From contig JABUQX010078416.1 of NCBI GenBank assembly GCA_015478945.1, positions 17,608-81,607 of the forward strand: a stretch of DNA of 64,000 nt. The letters run 5' to 3'. The notes below the pieces were generated by a model. That model was not told the origin of the DNA and searched no databases. It saw only the letters and a program-made list of their open reading frames with translations. Source of the stretch: Trachelipus rathkii (Eukaryota > Arthropoda > Malacostraca > Isopoda > Trachelipodidae). This document shows, one piece after another, positions 1 to 11,496 of this stretch; within the stretch, counting starts at the first letter, position 1, and each line of letters starts with the position of its first letter. The position numbers and the translations under genes are program-made.

Positions 1-179
1 CAGCCAAGGATGTTAATCCACAAATATAACTGCCTTATAATTAAAACCATGTGATAGTTCATCCATGGAGAAAAAAAACAAACTTAAACAAAAAAAAATA
101 AAATTCAGATCTCTAATTTTAAATATATAAACTAATTAGCTCAAATAACACGATATTTATATACGGTTAAATATATCTG

Positions 180-395
180 TCCCTGTTGAATATATATATA
201 TAGTATAATATATAATATTAATATATATATATATATTAATAGTATATATTTAATATATATATAATTTTTAATATATATTATTATATATATTATTATAGTA
301 TATATATAGATATCCATTTATAAGTACATCAGATCTAGTATTATATATATTATAACTATATAACATTATATAATATTATATATATATTTCGTAAA
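180..395. repeat. (TA)n low-complexity array
   Basis: Almost pure T/A sequence built from TA and TAA/ATT steps, interrupted by a short run near 300-340. It is self-complementary, so orientation has no meaning. It carries no open frame or motif. Confidence 0.9.
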
Positions 396-482
396 AAAAT
401 TCTCAAAGTAGCTAAATTTTAGTCCGTCGGGATATACTTTCCTTCTCCGGAAAATTTCTCTTTATTGATTTGGTTTTCATTC

Positions 483-777
483 TTATATTAAATGTAATAT
501 ATTATAATATTATATATATAATATATTATATATAATTATAATAATATATATATATATAATATATTTAATATAGTATATATAGATATATATATATAATATA
601 TATAATATATATATATATATATTATATATATATATAATATATTATTATATATATATATATATATATAATGATATATAGTATATTATATAATATATATATT
701 ATTATATATAGTATATATATATAATATAATATAAATAATATATATAATATGATATATTAATATATAATATATATATA
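483..777. repeat. (TA)n low-complexity array
   Basis: Second long TA-rich array, separated from the first by about 85 bp of unique sequence at 396-482. Uninterrupted TA stretches exceed 20 bp in several places. Arrays of this kind are prone to slippage and to assembly error. Confidence 0.9.
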
Positions 778-1140
778 GGTATATGAAGGTTATGGTATGA
801 TGTTTTATGTAATTTGCAACCGACTTAAATTATAAACAAATATTATCATAGTTTAAAACTTAAACATTCATGCGAATACTTGTTTTTATTATGTTACTTA
901 ATTTTCAAAACCTTTAAAAATATAAAAATATATATCATTTGAAGAACAACTTCAATGTTCAATATCTAGAATTTGTTGTTCTGAATACTCAAATAATTCC
1001 CCAACTGTATCTTTGGTAATCATTTTCAGGTTTATCGTGTGAATTAACCCCATCTAACCAAACTTCTTTCAATGACAAATAAAAGGTGATTATCGGTTGG
1101 TGAGTAAAGAATAAATACCTAAAGTAATATTTTACCAACC
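778..1140. other. Unique AT-rich spacer, no gene seen
   Basis: Ordinary AT-rich sequence without a frame over 60 codons or a recognisable repeat. I compared its reverse complement with 7926-8300, the matching outer flank of the foldback element, and found no convincing similarity. The palindrome therefore stops within the flanking TA arrays. Confidence 0.6.
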
Positions 1141-1280
1141 CGATATATATAATATAAATATAATAATATATATATATATATATATTAATATATATATTAA
1201 TATAAAATAATAGTAATATAATATATTTATATATATAGAATATATATAATATATATATATATTATATTATATATATAGTA
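1141..1280. repeat. (TA)n array abutting the left end of the foldback element
   Basis: TA-rich array that runs directly up to the terminal inverted repeat at 1283. The right end of the element (7803) is likewise followed by a TA array at 7813. This suggests insertion into a TA-rich target, but it also hides any target-site duplication. Confidence 0.85.
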
Positions 1281-1282
1281 GT

Positions 1283-1309
1283 GATGCCCGGTTTGGTAAT
1301 CTCCACCTT
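1283..1309 (+). repeat. Left terminal inverted repeat, 27 bp
   Basis: Begins GATGCCCGGTTTGGTA and matches the reverse complement of 7777-7803 at 26 of 27 positions. The only difference is an A/T swap at position 17 of the repeat. It is GC-richer than its TA-rich surroundings and lies immediately inside the TA array, which marks it as the true element end. Confidence 0.9.
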
Positions 1310-3965
1310 TCGTTTGTATCATAGTTTGCAAATCTTAAAATCTTGGAATATTAATTCTATATTATGGGATAAGGGAGAATCCTGTAAATTTCAATTCTGT
1401 TAGATGTATATAGAGGGGGTCACCACCGAGGGTGTAGCCGCTACGTCCGCGTTTATACCCTTTTGGCTCCAAACCCGAGATTGAGTTAGGCCTAACGGCT
1501 AATCATCGATCCACAGGTTTTCGATGCGCGTGAAGAGAGAGCGAGTTAGCGCGCGCCCGTGCGTGCAATTACACCAATGTATTTATTATAAATATCGAAT
1601 TCGTCGAATCGAGTCCGAAAAAATACGAACTTAAAGGACAACGTTTTGTTAACACACCAAACGCCGACTGCGGGCCCGACTCCGCTCCGACTCCACTCCG
1701 ACCGCGACTGCGATCGACTCCAGACCCGACCCGGTCCGTACGTCGAAGATCTCGATTTCCGAATTGGAGAATCGAATCTGTAATTCGAAAAACTACTCCT
1801 GTAAGATCGTTTTTTTACGCACCCGACTTTGCTTTCCGCCGTGGCTGCTTCTTCGCATCCGTTTCTGAGTCCAATATGATTTTTTACGCATTCCGACTCC
1901 GAACTTATCGATAGTGCTTAAAATTTGGCACGGGGTTAATGAGTATTGTAACCGTCAGTGTATACAAAGTGTACATCCCCATGGGTCTCTCCGAATGTGA
2001 ACCTCACCCCCCTCAAAACATTTAATAATTGATCTTATAAATTGAAATTTCTGAGGAGATTCAGTAGTTGGAATTTGCAGGAAGTCTTGGTATGGAATCT
2101 GAATGAGTCGTGGCGTTCCCGGCACCTGGGTGCTGCGCCACGCGGCCGAGTTAATTAATCATGCATAATCACAATGTATTGGTGTGTTTATAAGGTACGA
2201 TGGTCGTGAGAGTTCGAAAATGTGATGTTATCAAGGTCTCAGTGTGGGTTTCTAGGGACTCTATCATTGTAGTTGCGGGTCGACCTGATAAAAAAGAGCA
2301 CAGAAGTGCATAACGGTGATGTCGAAGTTAGGAATGAGTAGAAGGGAAAGAATGAAGAAGAAAGAGGAAGGTGGAAGAAGAATGCAGTGACAGGAGAGTA
2401 GAGTTTGATCAGCTGGCACCGGTGCGCTCCGGTGCTGCTGCCGAGTTATTAAATATAGTGTTAATGATTCAGTTTTTATGTTTCATGGAAATTAGGAGAT
2501 CTGCTGAGCTTAGATTTCGAGAAATATTTATTGGTTTCAGAACCATCAAGAAAAAATAAAAATAATTAAATAGAATAAATAACAAATAACATTTCTCTTA
2601 TCTTTATGTTTATAACTTACATATTTACGTTCTTACACTTACCTAAAGCAGTAAAATCACTAAAATCAACCCCATCTCACCGCACACCCCTCTGCTGTTA
2701 CCATCGTATCTATGATCTATTAGATTAAGGTCCACATTTTTGAGTATCGATTTTTGGATAACCATAACATAAAATCAATTCTTTTCTGAGTACAAAGGAT
2801 CTATACAGATAAATATACGCTAAAACAAGTTTTCACAGTAATAAAAGCTTACTTAGCATCAATCGTGAACTATGAATGGTAACCCACAACGAGAAACTGT
2901 AGCGACCATCTTAGACAGGATATAAGGTTTAACGTTAACAATAGTTTCAGCACTTAACACCAGTAAAAGTCAACTTAACATAACGATCCAAAAACGTACT
3001 TATTCCCTTGGTCCAAGCGTGTCTCTAACTATAACAAAGTGTAATGTTTACAGTAACGCAGTGGAGATTTTTTAGACAACAATATTTTCTCTATCCAATT
3101 GCTGATGAGTGGGACATCTTTCAAAGACCGATGAGTTTAGCCAACGTACAGTTTTCACGATTAATAAAGCTAACATAGCACAAGCTGAAAAGAATACTTT
3201 AAGGTTACATTAAGTAGTAGCCAGTCACACTTAACAAGCCAAGACGCTAACCATAATCAAAGATTCCGATCATTTAACACTTAGTCTAATAAAATAGCCT
3301 ATTGGTAATAGACAAACAAAGTAATGTTTTTATTTCCTGTCAAACTTTAAAGACTATGAACCTGAACATACTTCTAACACTACAATCCGCTACAACGAAC
3401 TTAAATCATACAGATCCCCAAACATCTTATAACAACAAAGCGTACTAAGGGGCAGTAAAACAGTTTTCAGGTGTAAGTTTAGCATCTATATATTATTCCA
3501 ATAAAGAATATTACATTATAATTAATGAGAATTACTACTTTCGTACGATTTATTAGTTTTAAAGTATTAGATTAAACCTATTTAATTCTAGTGACATAGG
3601 ATCTATAAGGTATTGGAGCTGAAGGTTCTAATATGTGCCTCCTATGAGGTATTCAATTACCGATCCGAATAAGGTATGTTTAATCATAGAAAACAGGACT
3701 GCAGCGTTACTGCGGAAAGCTCCGATATTTTGTGTCTGCAATATTTGCGGTCAACTAGCACTGTCACTGCTTTTCCCGCCTACCGAGAGAATAAAATCGT
3801 ATCCTGGCTGATGTCATTGTAGTTAAGGGCAATTGTCTTATAGCTCAATATACCTGTCAGAATGCCCATTTCTTCAGGTAAATATCTGGATAGATTACAT
3901 CATTACGTCTATATTAATGAATTATTCCTCGAGATGGCGACAGCTGCCCAATTCTATGTATCATG
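1310..3965 (+). repeat. Left arm of the palindrome
   Basis: Inverted copy of roughly 5270-7776. The outer 600 bp are GC-rich and contain clustered CTCCGA/TCCGACTC-like short repeats (about 1670-1740), with a similar cluster in the right arm near 7360-7395. 2318-2398 is a purine tract mirrored by the pyrimidine tract at 6700-6775. No frame longer than about 62 codons occurs in this arm, and none is conserved between arms. Confidence 0.8.
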
Positions 3966-5269
3966 TTGCTGTCAAATCACTCGTCGTTAATGATTACCAT
4001 GCGCAGATTGTACTCAAGTTGTTTAATAAATTCTTTAAGTATAAATATGTACAATTTATTGTAAAATTGGTTAGGAAGCATAAAATCATTTTCATGTTTC
4101 ATGTTGACATTCGCTGAGATAGGGTACTGTAGTGCCTATAAAAGATAGATTAAGCTTAAGAAACAAAATTTATATGATTTAAGAGACATGATTGAAAAAA
4201 CGTGTGGACTATGAACTTGTGGTTTTTTTGCTTGTAAATGTTAGTATACTTACTATGGCCTAATATTGGAACTTTGTAATTATGGTAGCAGTTATGTCGG
4301 GCATGTAAGTTGTTGTTCCAGGGTTTTGCAGTTGTACATTCATTTTCATGTAGTTCAATGGTTTAGCAGGGTCATGTTAGCTTTATATTGAATGGTGGAA
4401 AGCCTTATTAGCTCAGGAGTGATATTGTCGTTATCAGTTATTATTAATTGTAAATCAAAGGATGTTGTGAATACTATGAGACGTTGAAATATATACACAG
4501 GAACCTTACCTTCTATTCATTGCACAACAACAATACAACAACAACCATAACTATCAACGCGCCCACAGCAAGAATCAATACAGCATTATAAGCTTATACA
4601 ACAACATGACACACAACAACTAACATTCGAAACCTCGAGCAAATAGTACCATTTGAACTGATGTGGTTCATTCGTACGTCGCCTGTTTAATGTTTAATTT
4701 CTTCTGATTGGTTTGAAGAAGATATCTCTTACCTTTTTAGAAATCTGTTTTATAGTACATCGAATTTTTCGTCTCTAGTAAGGACATTTTTCTGCTTGTC
4801 TGATTAACATCACATTTTCAGGGTCTGCGTCCTACGGACGGTCCTCTTTACGAGGATCTTTAATACCCATCTACGATGTTCATTTTACATTGTTTTGTAA
4901 AACTGAATGGAATCAATATAGTTACGTGTGTTCCATTGGTTGGTGCAAGTAATATATCTTTAATCATATTCAGTTGAAGAATTCCTCAAGATGATCGACA
5001 GCCTTGAAGCTTGGATAAAAGCTGAGTATGTGTCATCTTGTACATATGTCTCTTGATGAAATCAGATGTTACTAGTTGAGCGGCTATAATAAAAGATGTC
5101 TGCTTTTCAGCTGCATCTGACAATGGTTTAGAATAGTATGATGGTACGCAACTAATGGAAACCCACATGTATGCTTCACATTCATGCGTACGGGGTATAG
5201 GTTTCGACGTTCAGACATCTGGCGAATTTATATACATGCTTTGTTACATGAACAAACGGACTTAAAGTC
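3966..5269. other. Central spacer of the palindrome
   Basis: Pairing between arms becomes uncertain here. A weak match of about 4150-4200 with 5030-5080 suggests that the arms may reach further in. The spacer holds a strand-asymmetric CAA-rich tract at about 4521-4560 and two adjacent small hairpins: CGTCC-TAC-GGACG at 4828-4840 and TCCTC-TTTAC-GAGGA at 4842-4856. The minus-strand frame at 4986-5168 (60 codons) has no recognisable domain. Confidence 0.5.
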
Positions 5270-7776
5270 TCATCTTAAAAGTGTCGCCATAGCCGAGGAC
5301 TTAATTCAGGTTTAATGTCGCATGGTTCGTAGTATCTAGATGATTACACCGAAATCATTGTGGAATCTAAATGCAGTAATATCATTGAAGATTCCTTAAA
5401 TAACTATGCACAGGATACTTTACTTCTTCTCGCGGGAGCGAGTTGAGTGCTGTTGCACCCGAAAATATCGAGAAAAATTGTTTTAGGCTCAAGTTGTATT
5501 TATTCTTACATCCTTTCGGATGGAGTTGATTCTCTGGAGAAACATATAGACTGCTCAAGTTAAAAAGAATCCTAGTGTCCACCCTGATAGATTTTTCTAA
5601 TATATTTAAACTTCATATGTACCGAATGTGATTTATTTATTTAAGTTCTTTAGTTATTATTTATTTAATCTCTGTCAAAATATCACGAAGACATTTTTTT
5701 AAAAGTAAGACCTGCCCCCTTTGTACGGCTTGTTAGTTAAGATGTTGGGCTTTGGTTCTGTTTATTTCGTGTACGGTTGTTGACTGAAGTATGTGTCATG
5801 GTTTCATTTAGTTTAGCTTTGGAGAAAGTGGTTAATGCTTGACATGACACTGGATCCGTCGTATATGTTTAATGTGGATCTTTGTTAGTTAGCCAGTTAT
5901 TCTTGCTTAGATGTGTCGTTGCCTTTGTACATTATATTCTAGTTCAGCTGATCGCTATGTTGAGCTTATTAGTGACAAAATCTTTGTTATCTTCAGAGTA
6001 TATCTCATCGGTCTGTATGATAATACACTACGTTATTTTGTGCAAATTTATTGTTACATATTCATGCATGTTAATGTGGTAAATAACTAGTATATCGTTA
6101 AGAAGGAGCCGACGTTCTGACAAAGTGTACATAAGTTACGTTTTGGATGTTGATTATGTTTCTTTACTGTGTTTAAATTTGTGATATACTATTTTGTAAC
6201 GTAACTCATTTAATTCCTGTCTATAGATGCCTAAAGCTCTCTTTGGTTATATTCATGTTCAAGATGAAGAGATTAAGCTTTAATACTGTGAAAACTTTGT
6301 TACGTTCACATATATTGTGTCTGATCTTGTATAAAGAACTTGATTTTATGTTATGTTTATCCAAAAATGATACTCAAGATGTGACCTTAATCAAACTGAT
6401 TAATAGATCACAGATGTCATTGAAAGGTGGGATGTATCTGTGTTTGGTTGATTAGTGATTTACGCTTAAGGGTATTGTAAAAACGTAATGGGTAAGTTAT
6501 AAACATAAAGAAATAAGAAATTTTCTTTATTTATATTTATTTATTAATTTTATTTAATTTCTTGACTAGTTCTCTGAAACTATTATTTTCGACATCTACA
6601 GACCCAATAACATATAAAGACCACCAACCATGTTATCATTACACAGATATTTAATAACTCGGCACCGAACCGGAGCCAGCACGTTGCAACTTGTCAACTC
6701 CTACTCCTCCTTCTCATTCTTCTTCCACCTTTCCTCCTCCTTCCTCATTCTTCCTTCTTCCTCCCTCCTTCGACCTCTGTTTTGCACTCTTGGCTCTTTT
6801 TTCAAGTCGAAACCCTCTCCAATGAGGTCCTAATCCTCTAGACGACTTATAACCACATATCGAACCTACGACCTCGAATACCCTTATATAATTACGACAC
6901 CAACATTGTGTTAACGACTGTTATGAACTCCACCGCAAATGTGCCTCCTACACCGCCGATCCAGCTCCTTCAACTCTAATACCTAAGTCTTTAAAATTAA
7001 ACTCTGATTCCTCTCACCATATTTCAGCTTTGATACGCATCATATTTAAGTGTTTTGAGGGGCAGTCACCTTCGGGGGATCCCATGGGGAGTAACTTCGT
7101 CCTATCACGAGGAGTACCTCATCATCTAACCACCCTCCAAATTTTTGCACATACGATAAGTTCGGAGTCGGATGCAGCTGACAATCAATATGCGGAGTCA
7201 AAATCGAATTCGAAGAAGCAGGCGCTACTGCGGTAAAGCAAAAGTCGTGAGTGTCGTAAAAAAACGCGATCCCTTACAGGGATCGCTTTATTCTGACTCT
7301 AGGATGCGACTTGCCTTCGAAATCGAATCTGTCGACGTACGAGCCGGGAGTTCGGATCGAGCGGATGTCGGAGCGCAGCCGGAGCGGAGCCGATCGGCTT
7401 CGATGTTGATAAAACGTTCCCTTACAGAATCTTTTCTGACTCATATATTCGATTCCTTCGAAACGAATCTTCGACGAAAAATAATACATAATAATCAGAA
7501 TTGGGTGTATTTGCACCCTACTCCGCGTCGCGCGCTTCACTCGCTCTCCTCTCTTCATCACCATCGAAACACACTGATCGAATATTACCAGGCCTGCTAA
7601 CCGCAATCTCGGGTTTGGAAAATAAGCCAAATGGTATAAACGCGGCGTAGCGCTACGCTCTCGGGGGGACCCCTCAAATTTTTTTGTACAGTTAAAGGCT
7701 CCTCGAAGTGGGTTTCCCTGTCTCCAGCTAGAATGTAGATATATCCAAAGTTGATGGTAGTTTCCTCCTTTTCGGT
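5270..7776 (-). repeat. Right arm of the palindrome
   Basis: Reverse-complement copy of the left arm. Open frames at 7172-7600 (plus, 142 codons) and 7274-7630 (minus, 118 codons) overlap on opposite strands in its GC-rich outer part. They exist because this stretch is poor in TAA and TAG, and they are not preserved at the mirrored position in the left arm. I do not call them genes. Confidence 0.8.
7266..7286. other. Perfect 8-bp hairpin inside the right arm
   Basis: GCGATCCC (7266-7273), loop TTACA, GGGATCGC (7279-7286). The corresponding place in the left arm (about 1795-1820) keeps only one side of the stem. A related stretch recurs at about 7418-7428 in the same arm, so the motif may be a short internal repeat of the element. 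Confidence 0.7.
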
Positions 7777-7803
7777 AAGGTGGAGAATACCAAACCGGGC
7801 ATC
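7777..7803 (-). repeat. Right terminal inverted repeat, 27 bp
   Basis: Reverse complement reads GATGCCCGGTTTGGTA at the outer end and matches 1283-1309 with one mismatch. A few bases outside it (ATAGTAG-like) also resemble the left flank before both sides become TA array. Confidence 0.9.
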
Positions 7804-7812
7804 ATCTACTAT

Positions 7813-7925
7813 ATTAGTATATATATATATATATATATATGTAATATATATAAGTATATATATAATATATATATAGATATATAATATATTTATATAGTAA
7901 TAATATTATATATATATATATATAT
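7813..7925. repeat. (TA)n array abutting the right end of the foldback element
   Basis: Nearly pure TA steps. The minus-strand frame that begins beyond it and runs through it is a tyrosine/isoleucine low-complexity translation of this array and is not a gene. Confidence 0.85.
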
Positions 7926-8836
7926 GCAGGTTTGTTTGATTTAAACCAAATCTTATAAGCCAACATGGTTTTTTGTTTAAACCAACTAGAAAACAGTTTT
8001 TTGTTTTTTTCTTTTTTTATTAAAAAAAATGCTGTAAATGAAAGCATATGGGTAATACATCTAAATTATATATTAAGATAGTAATTAAATGGGAGAAAAA
8101 TATTAGTAACAATTTTAAAAAATATATAACATCAAAATAAGTTAATAATTAAACAATAATAAATTTTAATTATTTTTTTTCTGAGTTAGAAAATTGTTAT
8201 TAATTGAATTACATGTACTGAAGACTGGAATAAGCTTTCTTAGATCTTTCCACGTGGCTTTTTTCTCTGTGTGAGAAAAGCCTGACTGTTTCAATTAAGT
8301 TCTTAATTGTTCTAACTTGTGAAAAAATTCTTGTAAGTTTCCTTTTCATTATTCCCATGACATCTTTGTTCAAAATATTTAAGGTTGTTTGTATGGTTTA
8401 TTTATATTTAAATTGTATCTTAATTCTTAAATTATTTTCTGTTAAAACTATTTTTATTAAAAGAGTTAGATTTACCATGTTTAGAATTTTCATACGCTAA
8501 CCTAACCAAAGTATCCTAACCAACCTTCATCATACCTAAAAATTTATTATTTTACCAAATTTCCATTAACTTTTTACAAAACATCGTACATGTAAATATA
8601 GAAAAATTAAGCAAATTTACAGTTTGGGACTAGGCCCTGATATATAACCGAATATTTTAGATATTCTTATAATATATAAAGTATACTGATTAGTGCATAG
8701 TATTATATGTTTTATAGGTATTTAGTTATGTAAGGTAAAATTGTATTATTATATTATTATATACGATATATATAAGTATATATTAGTAAAATATATTTTA
8801 GAGATAGAAGTATTATTAGTGAGGTATGGCATATTG
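7926..8836. other. AT-rich unique sequence, no gene seen
   Basis: Long A and T runs, a small direct repetition of CTAACCTAACC-like text at about 8500-8525, and TA-rich sequence near 8750-8800. I see no coding signal or conserved motif. Confidence 0.6.
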
Positions 8837-8985
8837 TAGATTTGATCGTAACTTACCGAAAGAATTTTGCGAAGTGTTGAGTCAAGTTTGCGAGATTGTT
8901 TGAGTCGACGCGATTGACTCTCTTTCTCTTTCTCTCTCCTCCTCTTCTCCTCTCTCCTCTCTCTCTCCTCTGCTCTTATTATATA
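8837..8985 (+). repeat. Left copy of a second inverted repeat, ending in a CT tract
   Basis: Contains ATTTTGCGAAG, AAGTTTGCGAGA and a GTCGACGCGATTGA-like block, followed by a (CT)n/(CTCC)n tract at about 8918-8985. The reverse complement of 12244-12375 shows the same order of blocks: TTTTGC, AGTTTGCGAAG, AAGTCGAGACGATTGAAC, CT tract. By eye the two are roughly 70% similar over about 130 bp. Confidence 0.6.
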
Positions 8986-9794
8986 ATTCTTATCATATAT
9001 ATATATAATATATAAATATATATATAATATTTATAAGTAAAATCTGGATCCAATAAATATTTTTTAGCTTTTGCAATCGAAAGTACTTATTTCAATCTTC
9101 GTCTGAGTTTCGATAATGATATTTTGAAATCACGATATATATGAATCTCAATATAATTAATATCGAAAACCTTTGCAAATATCGAGAGTTAAACACAAAG
9201 CAAAAAAGGCCTCCATTGTCGGCTTTTCCCCTTTATAGGTTATATAAGACGACATTTTCGCTGTAATGTGCAAACTGTAAAATTAAAGATTTAATTTCAT
9301 TCATTTTAGTCGTACTTTTTTAAATATTAGATTTTATATTCATTTACATACAATGTAGTGAAAGAAATGAGACTTTAACAGAGGCTTCATACAGTACTTT
9401 CATTTGCATTTTACAAGACACTAGAAGCGATGCTCTCAGGTAGAATAATTTCACAATTGTTTTATGGAAGAAACTTACATCTTCACCTCTGCTAGTCTGA
9501 TCATAAGATTCAAACTAAAGACAAGTAAACCATTATCGTTAAAACTACTTCTAAATTGATAATTTTTAAGAATAATTATGTAGTAATTATAGCTATCCAT
9601 CATTCTGCTTTCCGTTTAAAGGTGAATTATCGTAATTATTAGTTATTACTATTTATATAATATTTATTTTTATATATTATATAATATTTTTTTTCATTTT
9701 CGCTCATATTATGCTTGGCGTCTCGATGGCCCCCTAAAAAGGAGTTATCCCTTTTTTATCGGCGCGTTTGATGCCGATTGTGGTACGGACGGGC
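8986..9794. other. AT-rich spacer, no gene seen
   Basis: A TA array sits at about 8997-9040; after that comes unique AT-rich sequence. Local GC rises from about 9715 towards the REP-A copy at 9795. Nothing else is recognisable. Confidence 0.6.
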
Positions 9795-9988
9795 GGGAAT
9801 GTTCATACCCCTATTGGATCGCTTATGGTATAGGACACCTCCTCGCGTATACCTTCAAAGATCAAATAGCGGGTGTTCTGGATTAACCATGCCCCGATGG
9901 GATATGCCCTTTTTCCCTAGTCCAACTCTAGAGCCTGAGATAGACTTTTCTGACTCCCTGACATCGCGGCCGTGTTTCTAGGGTGTTC
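9795..9988 (+). repeat. REP-A copy 1 (SINE-like interspersed repeat)
   Basis: A GC-rich island of about 190 bp that aligns colinearly with 11497-11691. Shared blocks in order are an ATGTT-CATACCCC start, a GCG-ATA-AC region, CAAA-ATC-AA-AGC-GGG, GT-GGAT, an AGAG block, GACTCC-TG-CATCG and a TGGGTA-like end. I estimate two-thirds identity with many small gaps. No A-tail is left on this copy. The 67-codon frame at 9778-9981 is a by-product of the GC content. Confidence 0.6.
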
Positions 9989-11496
9989 CGCGGTGTATGT
10001 GCGTTAGTTTTGGAAACAAGGGTACCGGCCTACATCGGCGCCGCCTCTATTTTTGTGTGCGTCATCTTTTTTTCTGTTGTCCATGCATATCATACAATGT
10101 ATTGCCTTACTGAGGTCGTCGTTCTCTGTATTTACATGAGTTCCAAGCTTTAGAACAGCTGAGACCTATTTATAGAGGAATAGTTAATATTAGGTATATA
10201 TTTATTTGTTTTTATTTTTGAGTAAGGTTGATATTATATATATATATATATAGGTTTGCATTATATTTTCATTTGAAGAATAGTTTTATATTGATCGGTA
10301 AATATTAAGTATATTTATAGGTCTTATATTTTGTTTTGTTGATATATTTTTTATAATATTGATATTATATATATTATAACTATATGATAAGACGAGTTAA
10401 AGTAATTTTTTTTTAAAAGCATAATTACATTTGATTATTTTTTTATATATATATATATTAGATTGAATTATAGTCTGAATATATCCCAAACTCGAATATG
10501 TCGTAATAGTTCGTTATATATCTATATAAATCGAGGCTCAACAAAAATGAATCTGGACCTATGATAGTATATATGTAGATTAGTTAGTAGTATATATCAT
10601 ATTTATTTTATCTGGTATGATTATATATATATAATTTGTATATATTATTGTTTGAACGAATTTCGATCTTGATAGATCTCTTGTAAATCTTCTAATCTAG
10701 ATATATTCGGGAGGGTGCTCTGATATATATTATATTTGATATATTATGTATTAAGTAGGTTATATATATAATATTCATTTAGTTTGAGGTAGGGTCAACT
10801 TACCTACAAACCTACATGTCAAAGAAAATCTTTTTGCATATGTATAAAAACAGTACAGATTGTTGTATCCAAAATGTTTAATAGTAGTATATTAATATTA
10901 GTACTGTTGTAAATATTTATATTCTATATTATATATATAATATAGGGTATATATATGCTATATATATGTGTTGAACTCTAGACGAGCCACAATCCATATC
11001 TCATGAAAAACAATATAATCTTGAAAAGCAATATATTTTTTATTCTCATGTATTTTATATAAGTACTGTCAAAGAAAAAAAAAAATTTTTAAAGGGGTTC
11101 TTCGTGAAACACCTGACATATTGACGATGTAATTATGCCCAATCCTTGTTAATTTTTTGGTCATAGGAAAATGTATAAAGAAAAAAAAAAAAAAAAAAGA
11201 AGTAACAAATATTATAGAGATAAATATGGGGCCCCCTATTTTTTTTGGGGGTGTGCGGGAGTAATATAGTGGCTGTAGTTAATATATTATAATATAATAT
11301 AATATATATTATTATTATATATATATATATAATATTATTTGTGAGCTATTTTATATATTTGTTGCTATATATAATTAGGGTTATTTATGAATATGTTGGG
11401 TTATTTGTGTAAAGTATTACATTTGCTGTCAAGTTATGGGCTCTGAGTTGCGGACGGTGTTGGTTTGTTGGTTGGTGTTAGTGGTTGAGAACACTA
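9989..11496. other. AT-rich sequence with TA patches, no gene seen
   Basis: GC stays raised to about 10070 and then falls. Short TA arrays occur near 10235-10250, 10445-10460, 10925-10970 and 11280-11335, with an A-rich run at about 11181-11198. The block is unique otherwise and has no frame above 60 codons. Confidence 0.6.

Larger units (their letters stand above)
1283..7803. mobile_element. Large palindromic (foldback-type) element, about 6.5 kb
   Basis: The two halves are reverse complements of each other over most of their length. Matching blocks, left to right arm: 1283-1309 with 7777-7803; 1434-1483 with 7604-7656; 1500-1960 with about 7140-7600; 2318-2470 with about 6640-6800; 2700-2950 with about 6200-6420; 3138-3200 with about 5960-6020; 3438-3460 with about 5705-5735; 3590-3830 with about 5380-5600. 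The coordinate sum of paired blocks drifts only from about 9090 to 9230, so the pairing is colinear. Similarity is near-perfect in the terminal 27 bp and looks like 65-75% inside. Terminal conservation with an inverted arrangement is what foldback or long-TIR DNA transposons show. I find no transposase frame, so this would be a non-autonomous or decayed copy. The alternative is a foldback or amplification chimera created in library preparation, in which one molecule is read on both strands. Confidence 0.75.

Noticed and set aside
7172..7630. Two overlapping frames of 142 (plus) and 118 (minus) codons
   Set aside because: They lie in the GC-rich arm end on opposite strands, have no recognisable domain, and are not preserved at the mirrored left-arm position. 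Low stop-codon density explains them.
7814..8047. Minus-strand 77-codon frame
   Set aside because: Its C-terminal half is the Tyr/Ile translation of a (TA)n array.
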